Part shown: positions 53,475-62,969 of the stretch, one piece after another
Layout of the letters: each line of letters opens with the position of its first letter
Numbering within the stretch: the first letter of the stretch is position 1
Source of the DNA: Streptomyces qinglanensis
GTDB lineage: Bacteria; Actinomycetota; Actinomycetes; Streptomycetales; Streptomycetaceae
Length of the DNA stretch: 64,000 nt
NCBI RefSeq assembly: GCF_900111245.1
Contig: NZ_FOGO01000003.1
Span: 553,990 to 617,989 of the forward strand
Direction: 5' to 3'
Made by a program: the position numbers and the translations under genes
Notes under the pieces: generated by a model
Seen by the model: only the letters and a program-made list of their open reading frames with translations
What the model was told of the DNA's origin: nothing
Databases searched by the model: none

Positions 53475-54985
53475 TCCGCCGGGCCCCCGGCGGCAGCCGC
53501 ACCCAGCATGACCGGTTCGGCGGTCTCCAACTGCGGGTCGTCGACGGAGAAGGTGCGCACCCGGCCGGGTGCCGAGCCCGGCTCCTCGAACCGGACGGTG
53601 ACCTTCCCGACGCCGCTGCCCTGCACCCAGCCCCGGCCGTGGAGCGCGTGGCACACATCCCGGCCGGGGATCCAGCGCCGGTCGGCGGGCACCGCCGCGC
53701 CCGACTCCTCGACGGCGGGCGCCGCCGCACCCGGCTCCCCGACGGCGGGCGCCGCCTCCCCGGCCGCCGGGACCGCCCCCGACAGCGCCTCGGCGTCCCG
53801 CCCCGACTCCGCCGGGTCGCCTGCCCCGGTCTGCGCACGGGTCTGATGGGCCTGATGGGTCTGATGGGCCTGATGACGGGCGGCCGCCGGCCCCTGGGCG
53901 GCCTGGGCCTGCGCGAACAGATCCTCCTGGGTGAAGTCGGCGAGCCCGCTGACTCCCACGCCCAGCAGCCGCACACCCGCCGTGGTGTCCACCCCGTCCA
54001 GCAGCCGCAGCGCCGCCTCCCGCACGACACCGACGTCGTCGGTGGGACCCCGGAGCGTCTCGGACCGGGTGAGGGTGGAGAAGTCGTAGCTGCGCACCTT
54101 GATGACGACGGTGCGGCCCGACCGCCCGGCCGCGCGCAGGCGCGTCACACAGCGCCCGGCCAGCCGCTCCACCTCCAGCCGGACCCGGGTGCGGTCGGTG
54201 AGGTCGACGTCGTAGGTGTCCTCCACGGAGACCGACTTGGCGTCCCGCTCGGCCACCACAGGGCGGTCGTCGACCCCGTGCGCCATCGCGTGGACCGAGG
54301 TGCCGTGCGCCTTTCCCAGCAGCCGCAGCAGTTCGTCCTCGCCGGCGTCCACGATTTCGCCCACAGTGCTGATCCCCGCCCTGCGCAGGACCTCCGCGGT
54401 GGCCGGCCCGACCCCGGGCAGGGTCCGCACGGACAGCGGAGCCAGCATCCCGCGCTCGGTGCCCACCGGGATGAGCACCAGGCCGTCCGGTTTCGCCTGC
54501 TCCGAGGCGATCTTCGCCAGCATCTTGGACCCCGCGAGCCCCACCGAGCCGGTCAGCCCCGTCGCCGTCCTGATGTCCCGCCGCAGTCGTTCACCGACCT
54601 CCTGTGCCCCTTCAGCGCCGCCCTGCGTCCCTTCCAGGGCCTCCCCGGCCTCCAGGTCCACGAACGCCTCGTCGAGGCTCAGCGGCTCCACCAGAGGCGA
54701 GAGCGCGTGCAGCAGTTCCATCACCACGTCGCTGACCGCGCGGTAGAGCCCGAACCGGGCACCCAGATACGCCGCGTTCGGCGCCAGCCGCCGCGCCTGC
54801 GCCGTCGGCATCGCGGAGTGCACCCCGAAGCGCCGGGCCTCGTAGGACGCGGTGGAGACCACCCCGCGGGGCCCGAGACCGCCGACCACCACCGGCTTCC
54901 CGCGCAGGCTGGGCTTGGATGCCTGCTCCACCGCGGCGAAGAAGGCGTCCATGTCCAGATGCAGGATGGTCGGCTGGGTCCTCAC
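53390..54985 (-). CDS. dinB: DNA polymerase IV
   Basis: A Y-family translesion polymerase of 531 residues. Catalytic DMD is at 11-13 and SLDE at 103-106; LSVRTLPGVGPATAEVL is the HhH-type thumb region; a beta-clamp type motif QEDLF follows the little-finger domain. The C-terminal 160 residues are an addition: a His/Gln/Thr-rich repeat (HQAHQTHQAHQT) and an acidic-Ala-rich linker, then a compact block CHALHGRGWVQGSGVGKVTVRFE typical of some actinobacterial members. GTG start. Confidence 0.93.
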   Translation of the reverse strand: MRTQPTILHLDMDAFFAAVEQASKPSLRGKPVVVGGLGPRGVVSTASYEARRFGVHSAMPTAQARRLAPNAAYLGARFGLYRAVSDVVMELLHALSPLVEPLSLDEAFVDLEAGEALEGTQGGAEGAQEVGERLRRDIRTATGLTGSVGLAGSKMLAKIASEQAKPDGLVLIPVGTERGMLAPLSVRTLPGVGPATAEVLRRAGISTVGEIVDAGEDELLRLLGKAHGTSVHAMAHGVDDRPVVAERDAKSVSVEDTYDVDLTDRTRVRLEVERLAGRCVTRLRAAGRSGRTVVIKVRSYDFSTLTRSETLRGPTDDVGVVREAALRLLDGVDTTAGVRLLGVGVSGLADFTQEDLFAQAQAAQGPAAARHQAHQTHQAHQTRAQTGAGDPAESGRDAEALSGAVPAAGEAAPAVGEPGAAAPAVEESGAAVPADRRWIPGRDVCHALHGRGWVQGSGVGKVTVRFEEPGSAPGRVRTFSVDDPQLETAEPVMLGAAAAGGPADQSPAPAIRPKSRSGGVDASPPTGTSSP

Positions 54986-55075
54986 ACCACCCGATGCTGC
55001 CGTACGCCACTGACACTCCCCCGCCGCGGCGTGCCCGGAGGCTGCGCCGACCGGGCCCGGGAGGGCGCGGGAGGG

Positions 55076-55720
55076 CTAACCGGCGCGGTTGCGGCGGCGG
55101 GCGAGCTCGTCCTCCGGGTGGTCCCGCACGAGCGTCTCACCGGTGTCGACACGCTCCCCGTGCAGGCGGGAGAGCGCGCCCTCGACGTCCTTCCAGACCA
55201 CCCCGACAGCGATCCCGAAGACGCCCTGGCCGCCCTGCAGAAGATCGACGACCTCGTCGGGCGAGGAGCACTCGTAGACCGTGGCCCCGTCGCTCATCAG
55301 CGTCATCCGCGCCAGGTCGGTGCGGCCCCCGGAACGCAGGTGCCGGACGGCCGCGCGGATGTTCTGCAGCGAGACACCGGTGTCCAGCAGCCGTTTGACG
55401 ATCTTGAGGACGACGATGTCCCGGAAACTGTAGAGCCGCTGGCTCCCCGAGCCGTAGGCGGGGCGGATGCTGGGCTCGACCAGTCCGGTCCGGGCCCAGT
55501 AGTCGAGTTGCCGGTAGGTGATCCCGGCCGCCGAGCAGGCGGTGGGACCGCGGTAGCCGACCTGCTCCGAGGGAGCGTCGCCGACCGCTCCGACGGCGCC
55601 TGCCGAAGACGGTGCGGGGCAGGGCCGCCCCGGGGGCGCCTCCCGGCCGGAGGCCGGAACCGGGCCGCCGAGTAGGGACGAGTCGCCAGCCGCCGTACCT
55701 TCGCCGCCGGTGCTTGTCAC
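55076..55720 (-). CDS. MerR family regulator (Rv1830-like)
   Basis: A 214-residue protein with a disordered Gly/Pro-rich N-terminus (about 1-52) and a MerR-type winged helix at 53-130: VGYRGPTACSAAGITYRQLDYWARTGLVEPSIR and YGSGSQRLYSFRDIVVLKIVKRLLDTGVSLQNIRAAVRHLRS (in parts). The C-terminus is a short effector part, without metal-ligand Cys. It lies beside the bifunctional nuclease and the FtsR-type regulator, and by position matches M. tuberculosis Rv1830. Confidence 0.9.
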   Translation of the reverse strand: MTSTGGEGTAAGDSSLLGGPVPASGREAPPGRPCPAPSSAGAVGAVGDAPSEQVGYRGPTACSAAGITYRQLDYWARTGLVEPSIRPAYGSGSQRLYSFRDIVVLKIVKRLLDTGVSLQNIRAAVRHLRSGGRTDLARMTLMSDGATVYECSSPDEVVDLLQGGQGVFGIAVGVVWKDVEGALSRLHGERVDTGETLVRDHPEDELARRRNRAG

Positions 55721-55963
55721 GCCGACCTCCGTCCTTCACATCCCGGGTCACCCCCGGAACCTGCCCACATGAAGGTAGGCAGTCACTCCGAGTGCGTCAA
55801 TGATCGCCACACTCGGCACGGCGAGTGATAGTGCCCGGGAGAGTGGTTTCGCGTGCCCGGAGGCGGGGAATGACTGGTCGGATGCCCGGTGAGCACACGC
55901 CCGGCGCACACCCCTCCCCGCCACCGGCCGGAACGCCGACCGCGGCTCCTCGTCGGCGGAGCG

Positions 55964-56437
55964 TCACTGGCTGCTGGTGCCGAAGTCCTCCGGGGAGATC
56001 TGGTCGAGGAACTCGCGGAACTTCTCCACCTCGTCCTCCTGCTCGTCCGGGATCGCGATTCCCGCGTCGTCCAGCACACCGTCGCTGCCGTAGATCGGCG
56101 TTCCGGTGCGCAGGGCGAGCGCTATGGCGTCGGACGGACGGGCACTGACTTCCACTCCGCTGGCGAAGACCAGCTCCGCGTAGAACACGCCTTCCCGCAG
56201 ATCCACGATGCGGACCGCGGTCAGCTCCTGACCCACTGCTTCCAGGACGTCCTTGAACAGGTCATGGGTGAGTGGGCGTGCGGGGGTCATGCCCTGCTGC
56301 GCGAAGGCGATCGCGGTCGCCTCCCCAGGGCCGATCCAAATGGGGAGGTAGCGGTCGCCTCCCACTTCTCGCAGGAGCACGATCGGTTGGTTGGTGGGCA
56401 TTTCCACCCGGACACCCACGACGTCGAGCTCATTCAC
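55964..56437 (-). CDS. Bifunctional nuclease family protein (DUF151)
   Basis: A 157-residue protein of the DUF151/bifunctional nuclease type: MNELDVVGVRVEMPTNQPIVLLRE, YLPIWIGPGEATAIAFAQQG, HDLFKDVLEAVGQELTAVRIVDLREGVFYAELVF and SARPSDAIALALRTGTPIY (in parts). GTG start. The Asp/Glu-rich tail (EQEDEVEKFREFLDQISPEDFG) is family-typical. Plant members cut DNA and RNA; bacterial roles are unclear. It stands between the two MerR genes, as in mycobacteria. Confidence 0.92.
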   Translation of the reverse strand: MNELDVVGVRVEMPTNQPIVLLREVGGDRYLPIWIGPGEATAIAFAQQGMTPARPLTHDLFKDVLEAVGQELTAVRIVDLREGVFYAELVFASGVEVSARPSDAIALALRTGTPIYGSDGVLDDAGIAIPDEQEDEVEKFREFLDQISPEDFGTSSQ

Positions 56438-56511
56438 ACAGCAACCCTAGGCCGTGCCGCGCCTGTTTGGGTAGTCGGGCAGCCGTCCGTCACCGGCATC
56501 CGTGTGCTGAT

Positions 56512-57276
56512 TCAGTCACACCGCGTGCGGTCCGGGTGTGCACCGGAGGCCATGAAGGCCCCGTAGAGCCGTACCGAGAGATCGGCCAGCTCGTCGGCCG
56601 TGCTCTGGGCACCCGACCTGGTCCGCTGGTCCGGATGGCGCCGCAGCGGCGCGACGCGCTGCTCGGCCAGGGCGAGCTGCCGGTCGGCTGCGGCCTTGAC
56701 GGGCCGCAGGTGCCGCGCCTCCACCCCGTGCCGTCCGAGCCGGGCCACCAGCCGGGCCACGGCCACGTCGACCAGCCGGTAGGTACCGTCCCCGGCCGGT
56801 CCGAGCAGCCCGTACTCCTCCCACTCGGCCAGTTCCTCCTCCCGCACGCCGGCGGAGCCGAGCAGCTCCCGGCGGCCGGTGCGGACAGCGGAAGCCGCGG
56901 GTGCCTCCCCGGACCCGGGCACGGGTGCCTCGGACTCGGCACGGCGCGGCGCGGCCACCGGCACCACCGGAGGCGGAGCAGCCTCGCCGGGCGCTCCCAG
57001 CCGCTCCTTGATGGCACGGAGCGACAGGCAGTGGTCACGCTGCAGCCGCAGCACCCGGCCCAGCCGCTCCACGTCCGCCTCCCGGAACCGGCGGCCCCCG
57101 GACGGCGAGCGGGCCGGCTCCACCAGCCCCTCCGCCTCCAGAAACCGGATCCCGGCCACGGTGAGCTCGGGAAACTCCGCACGGAGCGCACGCAGCACGG
57201 CACCGATGCTCATCGGACCGCTCTGCGGACCGGTGGCGGTGCCCGCACGGGCACCGCCGGACGGTTCGGGCTGCAT
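56512..57276 (-). CDS. ftsR: FtsR-type MerR family regulator
   Basis: A 254-residue regulator. The N-terminal winged helix, about 22-95, contains MSIGAVLRALRAEFPELTVAG, then IRFLEAEGLVEPARSPSGGRRF and LQRDHCLSLRAIKERLG, which closely follows M. tuberculosis Rv1828/FtsR as I recall it. FtsR activates ftsZ in Corynebacterium. The C-terminal part (about 120-235) is a winged-helix-like domain. It sits between FHA (garA-like) and the nuclease, as in mycobacteria. The symbol is an inference from synteny and sequence. Confidence 0.85.
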   Translation of the reverse strand: MQPEPSGGARAGTATGPQSGPMSIGAVLRALRAEFPELTVAGIRFLEAEGLVEPARSPSGGRRFREADVERLGRVLRLQRDHCLSLRAIKERLGAPGEAAPPPVVPVAAPRRAESEAPVPGSGEAPAASAVRTGRRELLGSAGVREEELAEWEEYGLLGPAGDGTYRLVDVAVARLVARLGRHGVEARHLRPVKAAADRQLALAEQRVAPLRRHPDQRTRSGAQSTADELADLSVRLYGAFMASGAHPDRTRCD

Positions 57277-57294
57277 GAGCCTCCCTGCCGGGGT

Positions 57295-58083
57295 TCAGAC
57301 GGTGTGCTGGCTCGCGTAGAAGACCAGCCGGTACTTTCCGATCTGCACCTCGTCGCCGTTCCCGAGCGGCACGGCCGTCTCGATCCGTTCCCGGTTGACG
57401 TAGGTGCCGTTCAGGCTGCCGACGTCGGCGACGGTGAAGACGCCGTCGGAGCCGCGCCGGAACTCCACGTGACGGCGCGAGACGGTCACGTCGTCCAGGA
57501 AGATGTCGCTCTCCGGATGCCGCCCGGCGGTGGTCAGCTCCCCGTCGAGCAGGAACCTGCTGCCCGAGTTCGGCCCCCGCCGCACGATCAGCAGCGCCGA
57601 GCCCATGGGCAGGGCGTCCACGGCGGACTGCGCCTCGGGCGGCAGCACCGGGGAGGCGTGCTGGCCGGTGGATTCCGAGTCGTATGCCTCCAGCCCGGAG
57701 ATGGAGATCGTCGACGTCGTCTCGGAGGCACCCTCCGCAGGCGCTCCGCCGCGCAGCGGGGCACCGCAGTTGGAGCAGAACCGGCTCGCTTCGGCGACGC
57801 GGGCACCACACCTGTTACAGACCGGCAAGGCAGAACCTCCACCCGATTCCGAGGTAGGCGGTGCCTGGGAACCTATGCGGCCCTGAGTACCGGGGTCAAC
57901 AGAAACCGGGCCGTGACCACCCGAATTACCTCCACCGGACCCGGCCACCTCGTCCCGGAACAGCGGGCGCTCGGTGCCGTCCTCCGGCACCCCCGTGTCC
58001 GGCCCCTGGGAGGCACGGTGCCGTGCGGTACCCGAGTCACCGCCCCGGCGACCCTTGCCGAACAACTTCGCAAAAAAACTCAC
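57295..58083 (-). CDS. FHA-domain protein with zinc ribbon, GarA-like
   Basis: A 262-residue protein. Residues 1-80 are disordered and Gly/Ser-rich; a zinc ribbon with Cys89, Cys92, Cys103 and Cys106 follows; residues 121-124 are ETTS, the site that PknB/PknG phosphorylate in mycobacterial GarA (ETTS-V-F-R); the FHA domain is at about 163-258 (GRHPESDI, SRRHVEF, GSLNGTYVN). GarA inhibits alpha-ketoglutarate dehydrogenase and controls glutamate metabolism. GTG start at 58083 with GAGGGGAA. The zinc ribbon is absent from GarA as I recall it. Confidence 0.9.
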   Translation of the reverse strand: MSFFAKLFGKGRRGGDSGTARHRASQGPDTGVPEDGTERPLFRDEVAGSGGGNSGGHGPVSVDPGTQGRIGSQAPPTSESGGGSALPVCNRCGARVAEASRFCSNCGAPLRGGAPAEGASETTSTISISGLEAYDSESTGQHASPVLPPEAQSAVDALPMGSALLIVRRGPNSGSRFLLDGELTTAGRHPESDIFLDDVTVSRRHVEFRRGSDGVFTVADVGSLNGTYVNRERIETAVPLGNGDEVQIGKYRLVFYASQHTV

Positions 58084-58248
58084 GGGCGATTCCCCTCGCA
58101 CGAAACAGACCCGCCCGTGGGGCAGGACAGACCCTCGATGCTCTCATTGGTCACACTCGACGCCCGAACAACGTCCGTGACCCGCAGACAGTTTCCACCA
58201 CGCGGTGCTCAACTTGCCCGCCGACCCCCCGAAACTCCTATCACCATC

Positions 58249-59139
58249 TCACTGCGATGACGACCGAGCGTAGTCAGGCCGCTTCACCTGCCGCAAGGCG
58301 TCCACGGTGATCTTCCCCGAGCGGGACACCTCCACGGTGGCCTGCTTGTTCTTCAGTGTCTGCACGACCCCGCCGGGGATGTTCAACGCCGGTTCCAGGT
58401 CGGCGGGCTTGCCGATGACCTCGAAGCGGTAAGGCTGCTCGATCCTATGCCCGTCCACACTGACTTTGCCGCTGCTGTCGGTGAAGTGGGTGCTGGCCAC
58501 CACGCGCACCCCGTTGATCTCCATGGCCTCGGCACCGGCGGCCCTCAGCTCCTGGACCGCGTCCAGCAGCGTGTCCGCGTCCGCGGCACCCGTGCGGTCG
58601 CTGATCTTCATATGGATACCGGGCCCCTGGGCCGCCACGGTACCCGCCAGCACTCCCAGTTGGGCTTCCTTCTCCCTGGTCTGCTTGCGCGCCTCCTCCG
58701 CCTGGTCCGAGGAGGTCTCCAGCTCCGTACGCTGCCCGTCCAGCTTCCGCTTCTCCTCCTCCAGCCGCTTGGTGCGGTTGTCGAGCTCGTCGAGGATGCG
58801 GACGAGGTCCTCGCGGCGCGCACCGCGCAGTGCGCTGTTCTCGCTGGTCGAGCGGACCTGGATGGCCAGGCCGAGGCCGAGGACGAACAGCAGCAACGCG
58901 ACGATCAGTTGGGCGCGCGTCACCCGCGGGGGCCACACGGCCTGGGCGAGGCGTTGCCGTCCCGTCAGCTTCGCGCCGCCGCCGTCACCCTTTCCGCCCG
59001 CCGCCGGCGCCTCCGCGGCGGGTGGCTCCTGGCCGGTTGACTCCTGGCCGGGGGGCTCCTGTCCGCGGGGCACGGCGCGCTCGGGTGGGAGCTCGCGCTT
59101 CGGGGGGATGCCGCTCTCGTGGCGGTTCTCGTCGCTCAT
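58249..59139 (-). CDS. DUF881 family membrane protein (second copy)
   Basis: A 296-residue protein with a disordered N-terminus (about 1-55), one transmembrane helix (about 72-92), a coiled coil (about 105-150: LDELDNRTKRLEEEKRKLDGQRTELE in parts) and a DUF881 domain (about 160-290: GPGIHMKISDRT and AGAEAMEINGVRV). Such proteins pair with the Sbp protein. The ATG at 59139 has GAGG just upstream; a GTG at 59148 that overlaps the sbp stop (GTGA) is an alternative. Confidence 0.88.
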   Translation of the reverse strand: MSDENRHESGIPPKRELPPERAVPRGQEPPGQESTGQEPPAAEAPAAGGKGDGGGAKLTGRQRLAQAVWPPRVTRAQLIVALLLFVLGLGLAIQVRSTSENSALRGARREDLVRILDELDNRTKRLEEEKRKLDGQRTELETSSDQAEEARKQTREKEAQLGVLAGTVAAQGPGIHMKISDRTGAADADTLLDAVQELRAAGAEAMEINGVRVVASTHFTDSSGKVSVDGHRIEQPYRFEVIGKPADLEPALNIPGGVVQTLKNKQATVEVSRSGKITVDALRQVKRPDYARSSSQ

Positions 59140-59144
59140 CGGCC

Positions 59145-59477
59145 TCACGCCCGGAACACGTGCCGACGGATGGCGGCCGCGTTGGAGAAGATCCGGATAC
59201 CCAGGACGACAACCACACCGGTGGAGAGCTGCGCGCCGACCCCGAGCTTGTCCCCGAGGAAGACGATCAGTGCGGCCACCACCACGTTCGAGAGGAACGA
59301 GACCACGAAGACCTTGTCGTCGAAGATGCCGTCCAGCATGGCCCGCAGGCCGCCGAAGACGGCGTCCAGCGCGGCGACGACGGCGATGGGCAGATACGGT
59401 TCGACCGCCAGCGGCACCACGGGCCGGACGACGAGTCCGGCCACGACTCCCACGACGAGGCCCAGTACGGCGATCAC
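59145..59477 (-). CDS. Small basic protein (Sbp/DUF1290)
   Basis: A 110-residue membrane protein with three hydrophobic segments and a basic C-terminus (IRRHVFRA): VIAVLGLVVGVVAGLVVRPVV, PIAVVAALDAVFGGLRAMLDGIFDDKVFVVSFLSNVVVAALIVFLGDKLG (in parts). It fits the Sbp family known beside DUF881 genes and, in Bacillus and other Gram-positives, near division genes. GTG start shares bases with the upstream DUF881 stop (4-nt overlap). Confidence 0.9.
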   Translation of the reverse strand: MIAVLGLVVGVVAGLVVRPVVPLAVEPYLPIAVVAALDAVFGGLRAMLDGIFDDKVFVVSFLSNVVVAALIVFLGDKLGVGAQLSTGVVVVLGIRIFSNAAAIRRHVFRA

Positions 59478-60373
59478 GATGTGCTGCCCTTCCCTGTCCG
59501 CACAGGTTTCGCGGTTCTCAGAATCAGACTCGGCGCGGCCGGCAGCCGCACCTCGTCCTGGACGGAAATGCTGGTCCTGGCACCGTAGTCCTTGTGCAGG
59601 ACGTAGAGGTACTGGCCGTCGACGCTGTCCTGGAAGGTCCGGGACAGCTGCTTCCCCGGACCGATCGCCAGCAGCGTGTAGGGCGGGACGAGCGGCTTGT
59701 TGTCCACCAGGATCGCGTCGCCCGCCGCACGGATGGCGGAGCGCGACGTGAGCCGCTGGTCGTTGATGGAGATCGCTTCGGCACCCGCCGCCCACAGTCC
59801 GTTGACGACCCGCTGCAGATCACGGTCGCGGATACGGCCCGTGTCGGAGAACCCGTCGGTCTTCCGGGGCCCGTCGCCGCCCTGGGACTCGGTGTCCGCG
59901 GCATCGTCCACCACGAGCTTGAGGCCCGGACCCTCGACCGGGGTCGCGCCGGACAGCAGCACCGTGGTCTTCCCCCGCCGGCCGCCGTGCTTCTCCAGCG
60001 CCTGCCGCTGCTTCCGCTCCACCGAGGAGCGCAGCTTGTCGACGTCCTGCTGGAGCTCGTCGGCCCGGTGGCCGCCCGCCTCGATCCGCTCGATGAGCTC
60101 CTGCTTCTCCTTGGCGATGCTCGGCGCCGAGATCTGCGCCTGGGCGGCCCCCACGGTCACCACCAGGGCCGCGAGCACCAGCCCGACCGCCAGGCCCAGC
60201 TTGGCCCGGAGCGTGCGGGGCATGTGCGAACGGCCCACTTCGCCCCGCCGGGCCACCGCCTCCGCGTAGCCGTCGTCGAGGCTGTGCTCCATCACGTTGG
60301 TCAGCAGCGACATGGAGGCATCGGGCCGCGAGGTACGCGGTGCGGTGCTCCGAGGGGGCTGCTGGTGCGACAT
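59474..60373 (-). CDS. DUF881 family membrane protein (first copy)
   Basis: A 299-residue protein: N-terminal Ser/Pro-rich tail with MSLLTNVMEHSLDDGYAEAV, one transmembrane helix (about 59-82), a short coiled coil (KEKQELIERIEAGGHRADELQQDVDKLRSS in parts), and a DUF881 domain (about 130-295: VEGPGLKLVVDDAADTE and LWAAGAEAISINDQRL). Same architecture as its neighbour. Start is uncertain: ATG 60373 or 60382; no clear ribosome site. Confidence 0.87.
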   Translation of the reverse strand: MSHQQPPRSTAPRTSRPDASMSLLTNVMEHSLDDGYAEAVARRGEVGRSHMPRTLRAKLGLAVGLVLAALVVTVGAAQAQISAPSIAKEKQELIERIEAGGHRADELQQDVDKLRSSVERKQRQALEKHGGRRGKTTVLLSGATPVEGPGLKLVVDDAADTESQGGDGPRKTDGFSDTGRIRDRDLQRVVNGLWAAGAEAISINDQRLTSRSAIRAAGDAILVDNKPLVPPYTLLAIGPGKQLSRTFQDSVDGQYLYVLHKDYGARTSISVQDEVRLPAAPSLILRTAKPVRTGKGSTS

Positions 60374-60473
60374 GCCGCACATCGTCGCACGTGGAGGCTC
60401 GTGCCGCCGAATGCACCCACGTCCACGCAGTGCGGCGGGACTTGCCCCGGCAGAGGCGAGTCCCGCCGCTCGC

Positions 60474-62969
60474 TCAGTGGCCCGCGCTGTCGACCACCGC
60501 GGCCCACTCGTCCAGCAGCGCCTGCGCCGAGGCTTCGTCCGGACCTTCCGCCCACAGATGGGTGACGGCCTCCGCCGGGTCGGGCAGCACCATCACCCAC
60601 CGGCCGTCGGACTCCACGACCCGCACCCCGTCGGTGGTGTCCACGGAGCGGTCTCCCGCCGCCTCCACCACGGTGCGCATCACAAGGCCCTTCACCGCCC
60701 ATGGAGTTGCCAGGTCCCGGCGGCTGACATGCGCCCGCGGGATCCGTGCGTCGATCTGGCTCAGGGTGAGCTGCGTGCGCGCGACCAGACCGATCAGCCG
60801 CACGAACGCCGCGGCGCCGTCGAAGACCGAGCTGAACTCCGGTACGACGAACCCGCCCCTGCCGTCGCCGCCGAACACGGTGCCGTCGTCCCGGCTGACC
60901 CTGGTGAGGTCGTCGGGAGAGGTGGTCGTCCACTCGACCTGCGTGCCGTGGTACGCGGCGACCTGCTCCGCGATCCGGGTCGTGGTCACCGGCAGCGCCA
61001 CCCGGCCGCTGCGCCGCTCGGCGGCGACCAGGTCGAGCAGCACCAGCAACGCCCGGTCGTCCTCCACGATCCTGCCGTGCTCGTCCACCAGCGAGATTCG
61101 CTCCCCCACCGGGTCGAAGCGCACGCCGAAGGCCGCACGGGCCGAGGCCACGATCTCGCCCAGCCGCACCAGTCCGGCCCGGCGGCTCTCCGCCGTCTCG
61201 GTCGGGCGCGACTCGTCCAGCCCGGGGTTGATGGTCAGCGAGTCGACCCCCAGCCGCCCCAGCAGGCTCGGCAGGACCAGCCCCGAGCTGCCGTTCGAGG
61301 CGTCGACGACGACCTTCAGCCCGGCCTCCGTGACCCCGGTCGTGTCCACGGCGCGCAGCAGCGAGCCCGTGTACGAGTCGTAGACGCTGGAGGGGAAGCT
61401 GAGGTCACCGATCTCGCCCGGGAAGGCCCTGCGGTACTCCTGACGCGCGTAGACGCGGTCGAGCTTGCGCTGTCCGGCCTGGGAGAGCTCCGCACCCCGC
61501 TCGTCGATGAACATGATGTCCACCGAGTCCGGGACACCGGGTGTCGTACGGATCATGATGCCGCCGGCGCTGCCCCGGGCCGTCTGCTGCCGGGCCACCG
61601 GAAGCGGCACGTTCTCCAGGTCGCGCACATCGATGGCGCTGGCCTGGAGTGCGGAGATGATGGCCCGCTTGAGGGCACGGGCCCCGCGGGAGTGGTCCCG
61701 GGCCGTGCAGACGGTGGAGCCCTTCTTGAGCGTTGTCGCGTAGGCACCGGCCAGCCGCACGGCCAGCTCCGGGGTGATCTCGACGTTGAGGATCCCGGAG
61801 ACACCGCGGGCGCCGAACAGATGGGCCTGGCTGCGCGACTCCCAGATGACGGAGGTGTTGACGAACGCACCGGCCTCGATCGTCTTGAACGGATAGACCC
61901 GGACGTTCCCCTGCACGATCGACTCCTCGCCGATCAGGCACTCGTCCCCGACGACGGCGCCGTCCTCGATCCGGGAGGCGCGCATGATGTCGGTGTTCTT
62001 CCCGATGACACAGCCGCGGAGATTGCTCTGCGGGCCGATGTAGACGTTGTTGTGCACGACGGCCCGGTGCAGGAAGGCCCCGCTCTTGACGACGACGTTC
62101 GAGCCGACCACGGAGTGCTCCCGGACCTCCGCGCCCGCCTCGACCTTCGCGTAGTCGCCGATGTACAGCGGCCCGCGCAGCACCGCGTCCGGATGGACCT
62201 CGGCACCCTCGTCCACCCAGACCCCGGGCGAGATCTCGAAGCCGTCCCGCTCCGCGTCGACCTTGCCCTCCAGCACGTCGGCCTGGGCCTTCACGTAGCT
62301 CTCGTGGGTGCCGACGTCCTCCCAGTAGCCCTCCGCGACATAGCCGTAGATCGGCTTGCCTTCCTTCATCAGCTGCGGGAAGACATCGCCGGACCAGTCG
62401 ACGGGCACATCGGGCTCGACGTAGTCGAACACCTCGGGCTCCATCACATAGATCCCGGTGTTCACCGTGTCCGAGAAGACCTGCCCCCAGGTCGGCTTCT
62501 CCAGGAACCTCTCGACCTTGCCGTCCTCGTCCACGATGGTGATACCGAATTCCAGCGGATTCGGCACCCGCGTCAGGCAGACCGTGACCATCGCACCGCG
62601 TTCCTTGTGGAACCGGATGAGATCGGTGAGGTCGAAGTCGGTGAGCGCATCGCCGGAGATGACGAGGAACGAATCGTCCCGCAGCGCTTCCTCGGCGTTC
62701 TTGACGCTGCCGGCCGTCCCCAGCGGCTTCTCCTCGTTGGCGTAGGTGAGCTCCATTCCGAGCTCTTCGCCGTCACCGAAGTAATTCTTGACCAGGGAGG
62801 CCAGGAATTGCACGGTCACGACGGTCTCGGTGAGCCCGTGACGCTTGAGCAGCTTCAGCACGTGCTCCATGATCGGCTTGTTCACCACCGGCAGGAGCGG
62901 CTTGGGCATGCTCGCGGTCATCGGGCGAAGGCGCGTGCCCTCGCCGCCAGCCATCACGACGGCCTTCAT
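60474..62969 (-). CDS. Mannose-1-phosphate guanylyltransferase fused to a mutase-like domain
   Basis: An 831-residue protein. N-terminal nucleotidyltransferase (1-235) with [20 protein letters not shown] and [18 protein letters not shown], making GDP-mannose (or related NDP-sugar) for cell-envelope glycans. A left-handed beta-helix follows (about 250-355: [20 protein letters not shown] and so on). The third part (about 380-831) has the phosphohexomutase fold, but the phosphoserine motif TASHNP is replaced by IMIRTTPGV near 473 and the metal loop DGDGDR by FDPVGERI near 615, so mutase activity is unlikely. Minus-strand neighbour of the DUF881/Sbp operon. Confidence 0.88.
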   Translation of the reverse strand: MKAVVMAGGEGTRLRPMTASMPKPLLPVVNKPIMEHVLKLLKRHGLTETVVTVQFLASLVKNYFGDGEELGMELTYANEEKPLGTAGSVKNAEEALRDDSFLVISGDALTDFDLTDLIRFHKERGAMVTVCLTRVPNPLEFGITIVDEDGKVERFLEKPTWGQVFSDTVNTGIYVMEPEVFDYVEPDVPVDWSGDVFPQLMKEGKPIYGYVAEGYWEDVGTHESYVKAQADVLEGKVDAERDGFEISPGVWVDEGAEVHPDAVLRGPLYIGDYAKVEAGAEVREHSVVGSNVVVKSGAFLHRAVVHNNVYIGPQSNLRGCVIGKNTDIMRASRIEDGAVVGDECLIGEESIVQGNVRVYPFKTIEAGAFVNTSVIWESRSQAHLFGARGVSGILNVEITPELAVRLAGAYATTLKKGSTVCTARDHSRGARALKRAIISALQASAIDVRDLENVPLPVARQQTARGSAGGIMIRTTPGVPDSVDIMFIDERGAELSQAGQRKLDRVYARQEYRRAFPGEIGDLSFPSSVYDSYTGSLLRAVDTTGVTEAGLKVVVDASNGSSGLVLPSLLGRLGVDSLTINPGLDESRPTETAESRRAGLVRLGEIVASARAAFGVRFDPVGERISLVDEHGRIVEDDRALLVLLDLVAAERRSGRVALPVTTTRIAEQVAAYHGTQVEWTTTSPDDLTRVSRDDGTVFGGDGRGGFVVPEFSSVFDGAAAFVRLIGLVARTQLTLSQIDARIPRAHVSRRDLATPWAVKGLVMRTVVEAAGDRSVDTTDGVRVVESDGRWVMVLPDPAEAVTHLWAEGPDEASAQALLDEWAAVVDSAGH

